49,780 bases of DNA from a virus. Position numbers and translations under genes: made by a program. Under the pieces are notes generated by a model. It ran no database searches. It saw nothing but the letters and a program-made list of their open reading frames with translations, and was not told the DNA's origin. Location of the stretch: the IMG/VR virus record IMGVR_UViG_3300021478_000040, positions 1-49,780 of that record; one strand, written 5' to 3'. Below are positions 1 to 8,367 of the stretch, in pieces; the first letter of the stretch is position 1; every line of letters starts with the position of its first letter.

Positions 1-2595
1 GCAGGTGCTGCTGGTGACGGTACGGGTACTGGTGGTGGTGAAGGTGCTCCCGGTGGTGGCGAAGGTGCACCCGGTGCTGGTGAAGGTGCAACCGCAGGCG
101 CTGAAGCTGGTGTAGGTACTGGCGATACTGGTGAAGGTATAGGTGTTGGTCAGGGTGATGTTGGTACAGCTACCGGTGACACCGCGTCTGCAAGTGCTGA
201 AGCTGGTCCCAGTGCTGCTCCGGGTGATGTTGGTGATAGTACTGATGGGTTAGCGTCAACCGCAGATGCAATTGGTGAAGAAAGTCCTGACGTTCCTAGT
301 GAAATGTCGCTTGATATAGCTCCGGATATTCCGGAATGGTATATGGAGCCAGACCCATTTAGTATAAGTCTAAACCCGGAATTCGAGGATTTGACAGACC
401 CGCAATCAGAACGAAAACTAGTAATGGAGGCAGATCAGGCAGAAGTTGATAAGTTGCTGGAAGAACAAAAGCAGCAAGAACAACCACTAGGCAAACCAAC
501 AGAATTTTCAGACGAAGAAGTTAAAGCAGCATTACAAAAGGGGTCTACACCCGATCCATCGGCGACAAGGGTTTATATTGGAACGCCCGGAATTGAAACT
601 CGTACGGAAGTAAAAGGTCCTGACGCTCTTCCTGTCACTGCTCCTAATGCTGCTACTGTTAGTGTTAATGCTGCTCCTACTGTTGCCACTCCTAACCCCG
701 GATTTTCAGCCGCAGCGCCTACTGAACCTCTCGCTCCTGCCGGTGGTACAGCACCCTCTGCATTTGATCCTACTGGTGGGGTATCTTCTACTGCTCCTAC
801 CCAACAAGCTCTTACTACTCCTGCGTCGTTAGCACCTGTTAATCCTGTTATTGCCGGTGCTAATCTTAGTCCTCAATTTGCGATGCCTTCGCTTGCTCAG
901 ATTACTCCTGCGTTTACGGCACCTACTGCATTTCAGTCAGAAGGCATGCCTTCGCCTTATCAAGTAGCGCAAAATATGTTACCGCCAGTAGTTGTTCCAG
1001 CACCTCAAGGTCAGGTTCAACCAGCACCTCAACAGCCATCAGTTCAAGCGCCGCCATTTACTGATGTTGCTCCTCAGTATAAAAAAGATTTAGATTATAT
1101 AACTCAACATGGCGGACATAACTCTGTCCTACCAATGGTTAGTAGAACACAAGCTACTAACGTGCCTGCTCATCAGCAAATTCCCGGTGCTCCTCTAATA
1201 AACCCGCAGCTTGCTTCTGCTTTACGTCAAGCAGGTGAAGCTTATACAAAAGAAACAGGACGCCAACCTCAATTTGGTGAGATGTCACGTGGAGCAGACG
1301 TGCAAGGTCATTACTGGGCAGATAGCCACCATGGGGCTCTTTATCCTGCCGCGCCTCCCGGTGCATCGCACCATCAACAAGGTAATGCCGTTGATTTACC
1401 AGAAGCATCAGGATTTAGAGCATGGTTACAAAGTGGAAATCATGCAGCTCAATTTGGAATTCGTTCTGGTTTTATTTCTAGAGACGCCCCACACACTGAA
1501 ATGATACCGGGAAGATCAGCACCTATATCCATACCTACGCCTCAAGGTCGGCCGACTGATCAGCCAGCACCAACACCGCTGCCGGTAGAACAAACGCCAC
1601 CGAATACTATGCCGGGACAACCAGCACCAACTGCGCCAACACCAACATCTGAAGTACCACCGATGGTTCGTGGTGAGCAACCGTCTTGGGGTTTCATAGG
1701 CCCTAACCAACAAGCACCAGCGCCAGCACCTCTACCGGTAGAACAAACACCACCGAATACTATGCCGGGGCAACCAGCACTTGCGCCGCTACCAGCATTT
1801 CCTACGTCACCTATAGTTAGCTCTCCTCTGTCGCTTACAGCGCCTCAACTAGCTCAGCAGGCAGCCTTACAGGCTCAACGAAATTTGGCTGCTAACCAAC
1901 CATTACCAGTAGAACAGACGCCGCCAAATACCATGCCGGGGCGACCAGCATCGATAACACCGACAGCACCATTACCAGTAGAACAGACGCCGCCAAATAC
2001 TATGCCGGGGCGACCGGCAGCCATAGCGGCAACGCCGTTACCGGCGGTCCCAACGTCGCCAGTTCAACAAACGCCGTTAGCACCGATAGCACCGTCGATA
2101 ATGGCACCCCCGCAACAAACACCTCGTGTACCGCAAAACGTAGTAATGCCTCCACCACTTACGGTACCGCAGCAAGTGCCGCATGTACCGCAAGACGTGG
2201 TAATGCCTCCACCACTTACAGTACCGCAGCAAGTACCGCATCTGCCGCAAAATGTAATAACGCCGCCAGTACTTGCGCCGAAAGATCAAACACAGTTTCC
2301 ACAAACGCTGCCAGCGGTCCCTACGCCACCAGTTCAACAAGCACCACTACCACCTGTGCAAGCGCCACAGCCTTTACCAGTAGAGCAAACGCCGCCGAAT
2401 ACTTTGCCGGGACAGCCAGCTTTTGCACCACCGGCACTTGTTTCTCAACTGCCACCAACAGGCTTAGGATCAAACGTAGGTGGCGGTTTTGTACCGGGGT
2501 CTAATCTTGCTGGTTTTGGTGGTTTTGGTTTGGGAGGAGTGAACACGCCTCAAGAGCCATATCTTCTTCGAAAATTTGGTAGTGCGTTTACATGA
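1..2595 (+). CDS. Virion-associated M15 peptidase, Pro-rich (3' part of a gene spanning the window ends)
   Basis: The frame is open from base 1 to the stop at 2593-2595 and is continuous with 49700-49780, giving about 892 residues if the molecule is circular. The N-terminal part is Gly/Ala/Asp-rich and low complexity. A peptidase M15 (VanY/D-Ala-D-Ala carboxypeptidase) signature follows: S-x-H-x2-G-x-A-V-D at nt 1366-1395 and D-x-x-H-x-E near nt 1484-1501, which matches the zinc ligands of that family. Downstream, the motif PLPVEQTPPNTMPG is repeated five times (starts 1576, 1729, 1900, 1969, 2371), and a second Pro/Val/Gln repeat occurs three times at about 2125-2280. The stop overlaps the terminase start (ATGA). 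By inference this is a particle-borne murein hydrolase on a long flexible stalk. Codon use is more AT-rich than in the terminase that follows. Confidence 0.75.
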   Translation, partial: AGAAGDGTGTGGGEGAPGGGEGAPGAGEGATAGAEAGVGTGDTGEGIGVGQGDVGTATGDTASASAEAGPSAAPGDVGDSTDGLASTADAIGEESPDVPSEMSLDIAPDIPEWYMEPDPFSISLNPEFEDLTDPQSERKLVMEADQAEVDKLLEEQKQQEQPLGKPTEFSDEEVKAALQKGSTPDPSATRVYIGTPGIETRTEVKGPDALPVTAPNAATVSVNAAPTVATPNPGFSAAAPTEPLAPAGGTAPSAFDPTGGVSSTAPTQQALTTPASLAPVNPVIAGANLSPQFAMPSLAQITPAFTAPTAFQSEGMPSPYQVAQNMLPPVVVPAPQGQVQPAPQQPSVQAPPFTDVAPQYKKDLDYITQHGGHNSVLPMVSRTQATNVPAHQQIPGAPLINPQLASALRQAGEAYTKETGRQPQFGEMSRGADVQGHYWADSHHGALYPAAPPGASHHQQGNAVDLPEASGFRAWLQSGNHAAQFGIRSGFISRDAPHTEMIPGRSAPISIPTPQGRPTDQPAPTPLPVEQTPPNTMPGQPAPTAPTPTSEVPPMVRGEQPSWGFIGPNQQAPAPAPLPVEQTPPNTMPGQPALAPLPAFPTSPIVSSPLSLTAPQLAQQAALQAQRNLAANQPLPVEQTPPNTMPGRPASITPTAPLPVEQTPPNTMPGRPAAIAATPLPAVPTSPVQQTPLAPIAPSIMAPPQQTPRVPQNVVMPPPLTVPQQVPHVPQDVVMPPPLTVPQQVPHLPQNVITPPVLAPKDQTQFPQTLPAVPTPPVQQAPLPPVQAPQPLPVEQTPPNTLPGQPAFAPPALVSQLPPTGLGSNVGGGFVPGSNLAGFGGFGLGGVNTPQEPYLLRKFGSAFT

Positions 2596-4145
2596 ACTAT
2601 CCTTGGAGCACGCCTACTGACAGACGAACCGAAATCAATGGCAAGCTGAAAGACTTTGAATGGTACCGTGAAAAGTATCTCTATATCCGCCCACGCGAAG
2701 GCGGCGCGCGCAAGCTGTTCCGGATCAATGCGGCTCAGACCGTGCTGAACAACCGGCTGATCGCGGAACTCAGGGAGTTCGGCAACATCCGGGCGCTGGT
2801 GCCGAAGGCGCGCCGGATGGGCGTCTCCACTTACATCAGCGGTCGGTTCTTCCACCGCACAGCCACTCAGCGGGGCTGTAGAGCCCACGTGGTAGCTCAT
2901 CGCAATGATAGCGCAACAAATGTCCATAGGGAAGTCAAAGAGTTCTACGCGGGGCTGCCAGTGCCCCTACGACCCTCTCTGGGAGCATCCAATGCCAGAG
3001 AGTTGCTGTTCGACAAGCTACAGTCGACTTACAAAGTTTCGTCCGCTGAAGGTGGCGATATTGGGCGATCTGACGATACCCATCTGCTCCATATGTCAGA
3101 AGCCGCGTTTTTCGACAATTCGGAAGATTTGTCCTCCGGACTGATGAAGACCGTGCTGGATATTCCTCGCACCGAGATCATCATGGAAAGCACCGGCAAC
3201 GGTGCTTCCGGCATGTTCTTCGACATGTGCGAGCAGGCGCACCGCGACAAGAACAAAGGGCTTTGGCGGCTGCACTTTCTGGCGTGGCATATCATGCCGG
3301 AATACGTTCACGAGCCGCCGCCAAACTGGGAGATGCCGCGCGAGTTCGCCGATTACGGTAAGCTGCACGGTCTGACCCCGGCGCAGGTTTATTGGTACTG
3401 GCGCGAGAACTACACGCTCGCCACCATGAACGGCGGCCAGCCCGACAGCATCCACCGGCTGACGAAGCAGGAATTTCCGGCAACCTATGCCGAATGCTTC
3501 ATGACCGACAGCACGATGGACTTCTTCCCGGCCTCGCTGGTGCAGCAGGCCATGCTGTCAAAGATCGAACCTACCGCAGGCGCGCTCAAGATCATTTCAG
3601 TCGACCCGGCTGGCGATGGCAGCGACGATCCATGGGTTTGTGACCGTCAAGGCTGTGTAGTTGGCAAGCGTATCTGGGGCGCAATCAAATCCAAGGACCA
3701 GAATGTTCAGGCTGACTGGCTGGTATCCGCCTTCCGGCGTTTCCAGATGGACGCAATCCTGATCGATAGTGGCGGTCTCGGCAAGGGACTGGTCGATGCC
3801 TGTCGCTTGCGGATGCGCAATCAGGCTGACCGCATCGTTGCCGTCAATTTTGGCAGCGGCGCTAATAACGCTGTGCAGTTTGGTAATAAGCGTGCTGAGT
3901 TGCATTTTAAATTCCAGATGTGGCTGCAAGGTCAAGTCAGAATGCCGAATGACAAACTGCTGCAAGAAGAATGCGCGACCTACAAATGGGGTACTGGCGG
4001 CTGTCGCCGCGACGAACTTTCGCGATTGTTCATGACACCAAAGGAAAAGATACGCATGGAAATCGGGCGGTCGCCAGACCGGCTGGATGCTTTGGTCAAC
4101 AGCTTCGGTATCAACGATTACGCACTACAGTCTAATATGGCCTGA
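2592..4145 (+). CDS. terL: Terminase large subunit
   Basis: This 517-residue protein is the ATPase-nuclease motor that packages DNA into the prohead. Visible motifs are a deviant Walker A (PKARRMGVST, residues 71-80), a Walker B-like stretch ending in S-E (residues 163-170) and the coupling motif MESTGNG (198-204). The C-terminal RNase H-like nuclease has acidic blocks VDPAGDG (about 337), LIDSGG (about 390) and DRLDALVNSF (about 495). The start codon overlaps the stop of the peptidase gene (ATGA), so the two are translationally coupled. It ends convergently with the (-) head operon, overlapping its last gene by 14 nt. I did not recognise a small terminase subunit nearby. Confidence 0.93.
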   Translation: MNYPWSTPTDRRTEINGKLKDFEWYREKYLYIRPREGGARKLFRINAAQTVLNNRLIAELREFGNIRALVPKARRMGVSTYISGRFFHRTATQRGCRAHVVAHRNDSATNVHREVKEFYAGLPVPLRPSLGASNARELLFDKLQSTYKVSSAEGGDIGRSDDTHLLHMSEAAFFDNSEDLSSGLMKTVLDIPRTEIIMESTGNGASGMFFDMCEQAHRDKNKGLWRLHFLAWHIMPEYVHEPPPNWEMPREFADYGKLHGLTPAQVYWYWRENYTLATMNGGQPDSIHRLTKQEFPATYAECFMTDSTMDFFPASLVQQAMLSKIEPTAGALKIISVDPAGDGSDDPWVCDRQGCVVGKRIWGAIKSKDQNVQADWLVSAFRRFQMDAILIDSGGLGKGLVDACRLRMRNQADRIVAVNFGSGANNAVQFGNKRAELHFKFQMWLQGQVRMPNDKLLQEECATYKWGTGGCRRDELSRLFMTPKEKIRMEIGRSPDRLDALVNSFGINDYALQSNMA

Positions 4146-4311
4146 TACGTATTCCCATTTTATCTCGTTTCGACGGATCATCCACATCCAGCATGTCAGC
4201 CTTGGCTTCATGGAGACGGCTTCTCGCGCGATGCTTGTCAGCAAGCTTGCGATGGTCGTCAGCCGTCATACTCTTGACTTTTGCATTGGGTTTGGCGGCT
4301 TTCTTTTTCAT
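4132..4311 (-). CDS. Small basic phage protein, last gene of the portal operon
   Basis: This is a 59-residue Lys/Arg/His-rich protein with no domain I recognise. I start it at 4311 (MKKKAAK) because a good Shine-Dalgarno (TGGAGGA) sits 7 nt upstream; a longer frame to 4326 would need a GTG inside that site. Its 3' end overlaps the terminase 3' end by 14 nt. The position suggests a head-associated accessory protein. Function unknown. Confidence 0.65.
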   Translation of the reverse strand: MKKKAAKPNAKVKSMTADDHRKLADKHRARSRLHEAKADMLDVDDPSKRDKMGIRIRPY

Positions 4312-4874
4312 ACTTTTATCCTCCACCCTGCACCTGAAAACTGCCCTTTGGTAGCACCGGAGTTGATGACAGCTTCGGTGTCTGCATATTTGCTGTTGAA
4401 TTGCTTGTTGCGCGGGTCCATGCCTTTGTACATGTCGCTAAGCTGCTGACGCTTCAGCTTGTCATAAGCCTGCGTGATGCGGATATCGCGCTCCATCAGC
4501 ATAGGTTTCATAATTTTTCCGGTCTTGTCTACGCCGGAAACCTTGCCTTCGAACAGAGCTAACAGATGCGGATCAGTGACCGGCTTCCAATGGATGCGCA
4601 TCGCTGCTGCCAGTTCCTGTGGCGTGTCATTGATGATGTGGAATGACTTCTGCGGATATTTTTCCCGCTCCGGAATGTACAGAGGAAGTTCGCGGTTCAA
4701 AGTCAGACTGGCAATGATAGTGTCAATGTCCTGTGCGTCATTACCGTTTGACAGTGCTGCCATAGCATCATCGACCGCAGGAGCTTCCGGAATATCAGCA
4801 GGCGGGTTTGGCACGAGGTTTTCGGAAAGACCGCCGGTCGGAACAAACGGGCTGAAAGGAGGGGTTTCAGGCAT
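4308..4874 (-). CDS. Hypothetical head-operon protein, 188 aa
   Basis: This soluble 188-residue protein has a Pro-rich N-terminus (about residues 1-35) and then a mixed helical region. There are no membrane segments and no catalytic motif I can name. It lies in the (-) portal operon, 10 nt after the membrane-protein gene and overlapping the next start by 4 nt. Its place between portal-associated genes suggests a role in head assembly or a minor virion component. Function not recognised. Confidence 0.75.
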   Translation of the reverse strand: MPETPPFSPFVPTGGLSENLVPNPPADIPEAPAVDDAMAALSNGNDAQDIDTIIASLTLNRELPLYIPEREKYPQKSFHIINDTPQELAAAMRIHWKPVTDPHLLALFEGKVSGVDKTGKIMKPMLMERDIRITQAYDKLKRQQLSDMYKGMDPRNKQFNSKYADTEAVINSGATKGQFSGAGWRIKV

Positions 4875-4884
4875 TTAGCATCCT

Positions 4885-5160
4885 TTACATATGTTGGGCG
4901 GCGCGGGTGGATATGGCGGCAAAGACTCCACTTGGGAGTTCTGCTTTCCCGAAGTGAAAGGGATTACCACCGCCACCCACTAGCACAGTGATCAGAAAAA
5001 TCAGAGCTAACAGCAATACAATTACCCAAACGCCTTTTTTGATCTGCTCTGGGATCGGCATGATGAAACTTTCGATCACCCAAATCGCCAAATATACAAT
5101 TCCGCACAGGATGATCAGGCCAATCAAAAACCAAAGTACGTTGATAGCGATTGCGGCCAT
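4885..5160 (-). CDS. Small membrane protein, 91 aa
   Basis: Two strongly hydrophobic stretches (about residues 4-30 and 42-61) separated by a short basic loop predict a two-pass inner-membrane protein with a soluble tail. ATG at 5160 abuts the stop of the upstream gene. Sitting in a head operon it is unusual, and it could be a holin-like or membrane-anchored factor. However, the probable lysis cassette is at 34.2-35.3 kb, so I leave the function open. Confidence 0.7.
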   Translation of the reverse strand: MAAIAINVLWFLIGLIILCGIVYLAIWVIESFIMPIPEQIKKGVWVIVLLLALIFLITVLVGGGGNPFHFGKAELPSGVFAAISTRAAQHM

Positions 5161-5777
5161 TATTTTTTACCCTTCGCTCGCTGATCTGCGGCATAAGCCG
5201 TTCCAAGCGCGGTCGTGATATATTTCTCGCGCTGCTCCTTGGTAGCGTTGCGCGTGAACTTGTCGGCTGCACTCTTAATAGTGTCAGCAATTTCCTTCGG
5301 GGCATCTGATAGTTTTGCCCACGGTCCGGAAGTACGGCGTGGAATAGCGCGTCTGGTATCACCAGACGGAGCATCAGTCTTTTTGCGTGCAACTTTCTTT
5401 TCTTCTTTTTCTTCGTCTTCTATTTCATCTGGTTCTTCTGTTTCTTCAAATTCTTCGGCGACTGCTTCTATAAGTCGGTCCGCAAATTCATCTGCCGACT
5501 TGAAGGATTGCGGTTCCATGTTCTTACCAAACTCTACCGCTCTGGCGCTGCGGCGTGGATCGACGCCGAACCATGGTGCTTTAACTTTTAAAGCTGCGCG
5601 AATATCGGCATTGGTGAATTGCACCGGGGTTGCTTTGACATTTTGCAAATGCAGTTCTGCGAGTTGTTGCGTAGCTTTTCTGGCAGCATTGATATCGCCA
5701 GCCTGTACGGCGCTATCAAGCTGACGAGTTAAGTCATTTTGCATTTGAGTACGCAACATTTGTTCAACGTCTGACAT
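5160..5777 (-). CDS. Charged coiled protein; possible scaffold
   Basis: This 205-residue protein is highly charged. It has an acidic Glu/Asp run (about residues 124-146) followed by basic Lys/Arg segments, and helix-forming N- and C-terminal parts. Size, charge pattern and position downstream of portal would fit a scaffolding protein, but no diagnostic motif is visible, so this is inference only. Alternatives are a head-completion or DNA-binding protein. It abuts the genes on both sides (2 nt from the GroES-like gene). Confidence 0.7.
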   Translation of the reverse strand: MSDVEQMLRTQMQNDLTRQLDSAVQAGDINAARKATQQLAELHLQNVKATPVQFTNADIRAALKVKAPWFGVDPRRSARAVEFGKNMEPQSFKSADEFADRLIEAVAEEFEETEEPDEIEDEEKEEKKVARKKTDAPSGDTRRAIPRRTSGPWAKLSDAPKEIADTIKSAADKFTRNATKEQREKYITTALGTAYAADQRAKGKK

Positions 5778-5779
5778 GA

Positions 5780-6259
5780 TTAGCTCCCGTAGACTGTGCG
5801 CTCACGAACCCCGATTTCAGGTTCAAGAGGCAGACTGGGCTGCACCATGCCAAGTTTTTCATCGTCGCCTTCTTCCCATTCCAGTGTCTTGGGATCAGGC
5901 ATGTCGGCTGCTGCGATGATGCCGATAACGTCATTGAAAGAAGAAATATACCGCCAGCCGCCGGACACGACAATGCCTTTGCCAGCTTGAAACATCGTCC
6001 CGGCACCAAAGCGGATAATCACCCAGTCGCCAATATCTGCATCCTGTCGTGACAATCCCTGACCGTCTTTGTACTGAAAAGCCAGCGGTCCTATGTTGCG
6101 AATGATGCCAGCTTGTACGCTATGCTGACTGAACTCACGCCACATGTCAGGTGTGACGATGCTGCCAATTTTTCGTGGCGGTAGTGGAATTTGAATGGAA
6201 ATGTAATCGCGTGCCGGTTTGACCTTGTGATGCGGAATTTCAAAACCGTAGATGCTCAT
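5780..6259 (-). CDS. GroES-like co-chaperonin
   Basis: The 159-residue protein follows the GroES beta-barrel pattern. It has an N-terminal P-A-R-D-Y-I-S-I strand, a mobile-loop-like GSIVTPDMW segment, a G-I-I-R-N-I-G turn, then D-I-G-D-W-V-I-I-R-F-G and a closing D-V-I-G-I-I-A strand (residues about 15-118), followed by an acidic tail. GroES-family caps work with GroEL to fold substrates, and phage versions (T4 gp31) adapt the host chaperonin to the capsid protein. It sits next to portal in the head operon, which fits that role. The call rests on pattern resemblance. Confidence 0.6.
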   Translation of the reverse strand: MSIYGFEIPHHKVKPARDYISIQIPLPPRKIGSIVTPDMWREFSQHSVQAGIIRNIGPLAFQYKDGQGLSRQDADIGDWVIIRFGAGTMFQAGKGIVVSGGWRYISSFNDVIGIIAAADMPDPKTLEWEEGDDEKLGMVQPSLPLEPEIGVRERTVYGS

Positions 6260-6262
6260 GGT

Positions 6263-8260
6263 TTATCCTTGTCCAATTCCGCCATTAGTTGTTCCGGGGG
6301 CTGGTCCAACAATTGGCATACCCATTGGAGGGCTACCGCTTGGCCCTGCCGGATTGGGTCCGCCGGGCGGCCCGACAGCAGTTCCGCCACCAATCGGTCC
6401 CGGCGCACCGTTAAGACCGCCTTGAGGTGGTGGCTGAGCGGGTGGTCCAGCCATTCCCTGATTGTTGCTTCCGATGTTATTCGTGTCACTGTTCAGTTGC
6501 TCCATTGTCTTTTCAAGCTGTGCAACTTGGATACGCATTAAATCAATATTACCGGGGACTTGTGCTGCTTGCGCCAGTGCCAATACGGCTTGTGCGAATT
6601 GCAAAGCTGATGTTGCATTTGCCTTGATACGGTTGGTCTTTTCTTTTTCCATGCTCAGCATTGTTTCAACTTGTTCTTGTGGCGTCGCTTGTGGGTCCGG
6701 CGGTGGTGGCGCAATTAGTTTTTCCGGATTTGGAAAACGCATAGTTTGCGCATAGCGAAGCGCAACTTCATGCGGGTTGAAGATCATCGGTAATTGCAGC
6801 ATGTCATGGTAAGTCTGCGCCGTTATGCCACGATGCATTTCCGTCGCCATGTTTGGATCGGCAGTTATCTCAATAGGCATCCTGCCATCGATATTTTCCG
6901 GCAAATGATCCATGGCATACGCCATGGCCGCGAAAGCCCGTACTTCTTCGGTCATACTGCCGATGATGCGGCGATGGACCGCGCTGTGCTGTTGCGCGCC
7001 GTTATCGATAATGCCTTTTGCCAGAGTAGCGGTCATTGATGCCGGAGCGTTTTCCAGCAAATTCAGGGTACCAGCCAAGCGGTCACCCAAAGTCATCAGC
7101 TTGTCGAGCGACTGAAACATGCCCGGCGTAACTTGCTTGCTGGGAAAAAACGATATCACATCGTTGATGGGGCGACCGTCCGTATTGATGCTGGTCAGGC
7201 GGTTGCCTTTCAATTCAATTTTGTCCGGCAAACCGATGCCGCCAGTCGCGGCAATACCGCCGTTTTCGGATGATAATTTTGCAGTATCGTCTATCGATGC
7301 CAGCAAGCGGTCCGCTGAATGTTCTGTCCTGCCGAGTAACCAGCCGAAGCCGCGTGGAAAAAATGCACCTTTCGGATCGGGTATCATTTTATAGGCGTAG
7401 TAACGTCGCACTGGATGGAATACCAACATCTCTTTGGTGTCGATAATTGTTTTTCTAGTCCAGCGTGGAAGGACTTTGACTGCGCAAGGTACGTCTTCAA
7501 GATTTACTGTAATGGTGTACGGTTCGTCGTAACCGTCACCATCCATGTCCAGCCACATATCGACTTCATAAAAATCCTGCGGTTCTTGCGGGTCGATGTC
7601 GTCAAAATTTGGTTCGTAGTCGATCCAGTGTCCCATTTCAATTGAACGCTGAATTTCATAGGGATACTTTTCAATTTTGTGAGTGATGCGCGGCACTCGA
7701 TCAAGCGTCTTTGCGCTTTCATTTATGATTACTTCATTGACGTTGAGAAACGCGCTGCGAAACTGTCCTTCATGTTCGTCAAACCAGCGTTTGCGCCAGC
7801 CAAGACCGGTCACTGCCATGTGCAAGATCAGCGGGTCGGTATCCGTTACCCAATCCGGGTCTACCGTACGTAGCTGCGAACAAACCCAAGCAGCCAGAGG
7901 CTCGCCACCGGGCTCTGATGCTTTCACCAAATCCGGTTCTGAAAGCAGAGCGCCTGTAATACGTGCGGTAGCTTGAATGACCGACGACAGTATCAATGAA
8001 GTAGAAGGAAGCTGGGTATCTTCCATGCCGCCGGATTGTTCACCGGGCGGCATGCTTCGATTGGCATCTTTGTCAATATCGTCAAGATAGCCGTTGGCTT
8101 TTCCAAGCCATTCCGCCATCGACATTTCATCGATCTTCACCAATTCGATAACGTGATCAGCAAGCTGGTGGCAGTCGCTCTCACCCAGCCGTTCTGCAAG
8201 GTTGCCGATGTCTTCGGGAGCCTTCAGATCGAGTTTTAACTCAGGGCTCTGAAATTGCAT
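6263..8260 (-). CDS. Portal protein
   Basis: This 665-residue protein is the size of P22-type portals. It begins with a helical N-terminus and a core with the LPSTSL...SSVIQATARITGALL type segment. The wing/stem region includes a PRGFGWLLGRTEHSADRLLASIDD helix, and the C-terminus (from about residue 595) is long and Gly/Pro/Asn-rich. It forms the dodecameric ring at the capsid vertex through which DNA passes. It is the first gene of the (-) operon, has a good ribosome site (AAGGATCG) and faces away from the capsid gene across a 107-nt divergent spacer. Placement opposite to the terminase strand is unusual. Confidence 0.85.
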   Translation of the reverse strand: MQFQSPELKLDLKAPEDIGNLAERLGESDCHQLADHVIELVKIDEMSMAEWLGKANGYLDDIDKDANRSMPPGEQSGGMEDTQLPSTSLILSSVIQATARITGALLSEPDLVKASEPGGEPLAAWVCSQLRTVDPDWVTDTDPLILHMAVTGLGWRKRWFDEHEGQFRSAFLNVNEVIINESAKTLDRVPRITHKIEKYPYEIQRSIEMGHWIDYEPNFDDIDPQEPQDFYEVDMWLDMDGDGYDEPYTITVNLEDVPCAVKVLPRWTRKTIIDTKEMLVFHPVRRYYAYKMIPDPKGAFFPRGFGWLLGRTEHSADRLLASIDDTAKLSSENGGIAATGGIGLPDKIELKGNRLTSINTDGRPINDVISFFPSKQVTPGMFQSLDKLMTLGDRLAGTLNLLENAPASMTATLAKGIIDNGAQQHSAVHRRIIGSMTEEVRAFAAMAYAMDHLPENIDGRMPIEITADPNMATEMHRGITAQTYHDMLQLPMIFNPHEVALRYAQTMRFPNPEKLIAPPPPDPQATPQEQVETMLSMEKEKTNRIKANATSALQFAQAVLALAQAAQVPGNIDLMRIQVAQLEKTMEQLNSDTNNIGSNNQGMAGPPAQPPPQGGLNGAPGPIGGGTAVGPPGGPNPAGPSGSPPMGMPIVGPAPGTTNGGIGQG

Positions 8261-8367
8261 TCGGCGATCCTTGGATTGAGTGTATACAATGTCAAGTCCT
8301 ATTTTGACAGTTTTATCCTAAATATGGTAGTGGTACCTTGCACACTCCAGTCAAATAGGAGGCGGCC
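8261..8367. promoter_or_regulatory. Divergent control region between portal and capsid genes
   Basis: The 107-nt spacer contains TTGACA-like elements on both strands and the motif AGTGTATAC at 8279-8287. On the (-) strand it reads CTTGACATTGTATACACT, which closely resembles CTTGACAATGAATACACT upstream of the ssDNA-binding protein gene (near 17531-17551). No full -35/-10 pair with standard spacing is present, so the start sites cannot be assigned. AGGAGG at 8357-8362 is the capsid ribosome site. Confidence 0.5.

Noticed and set aside
8304-8332. TTGACA on (+) before the capsid gene as a full promoter
   Set aside because: No -10-like hexamer at 16-18 nt; only the -35-like part is present.
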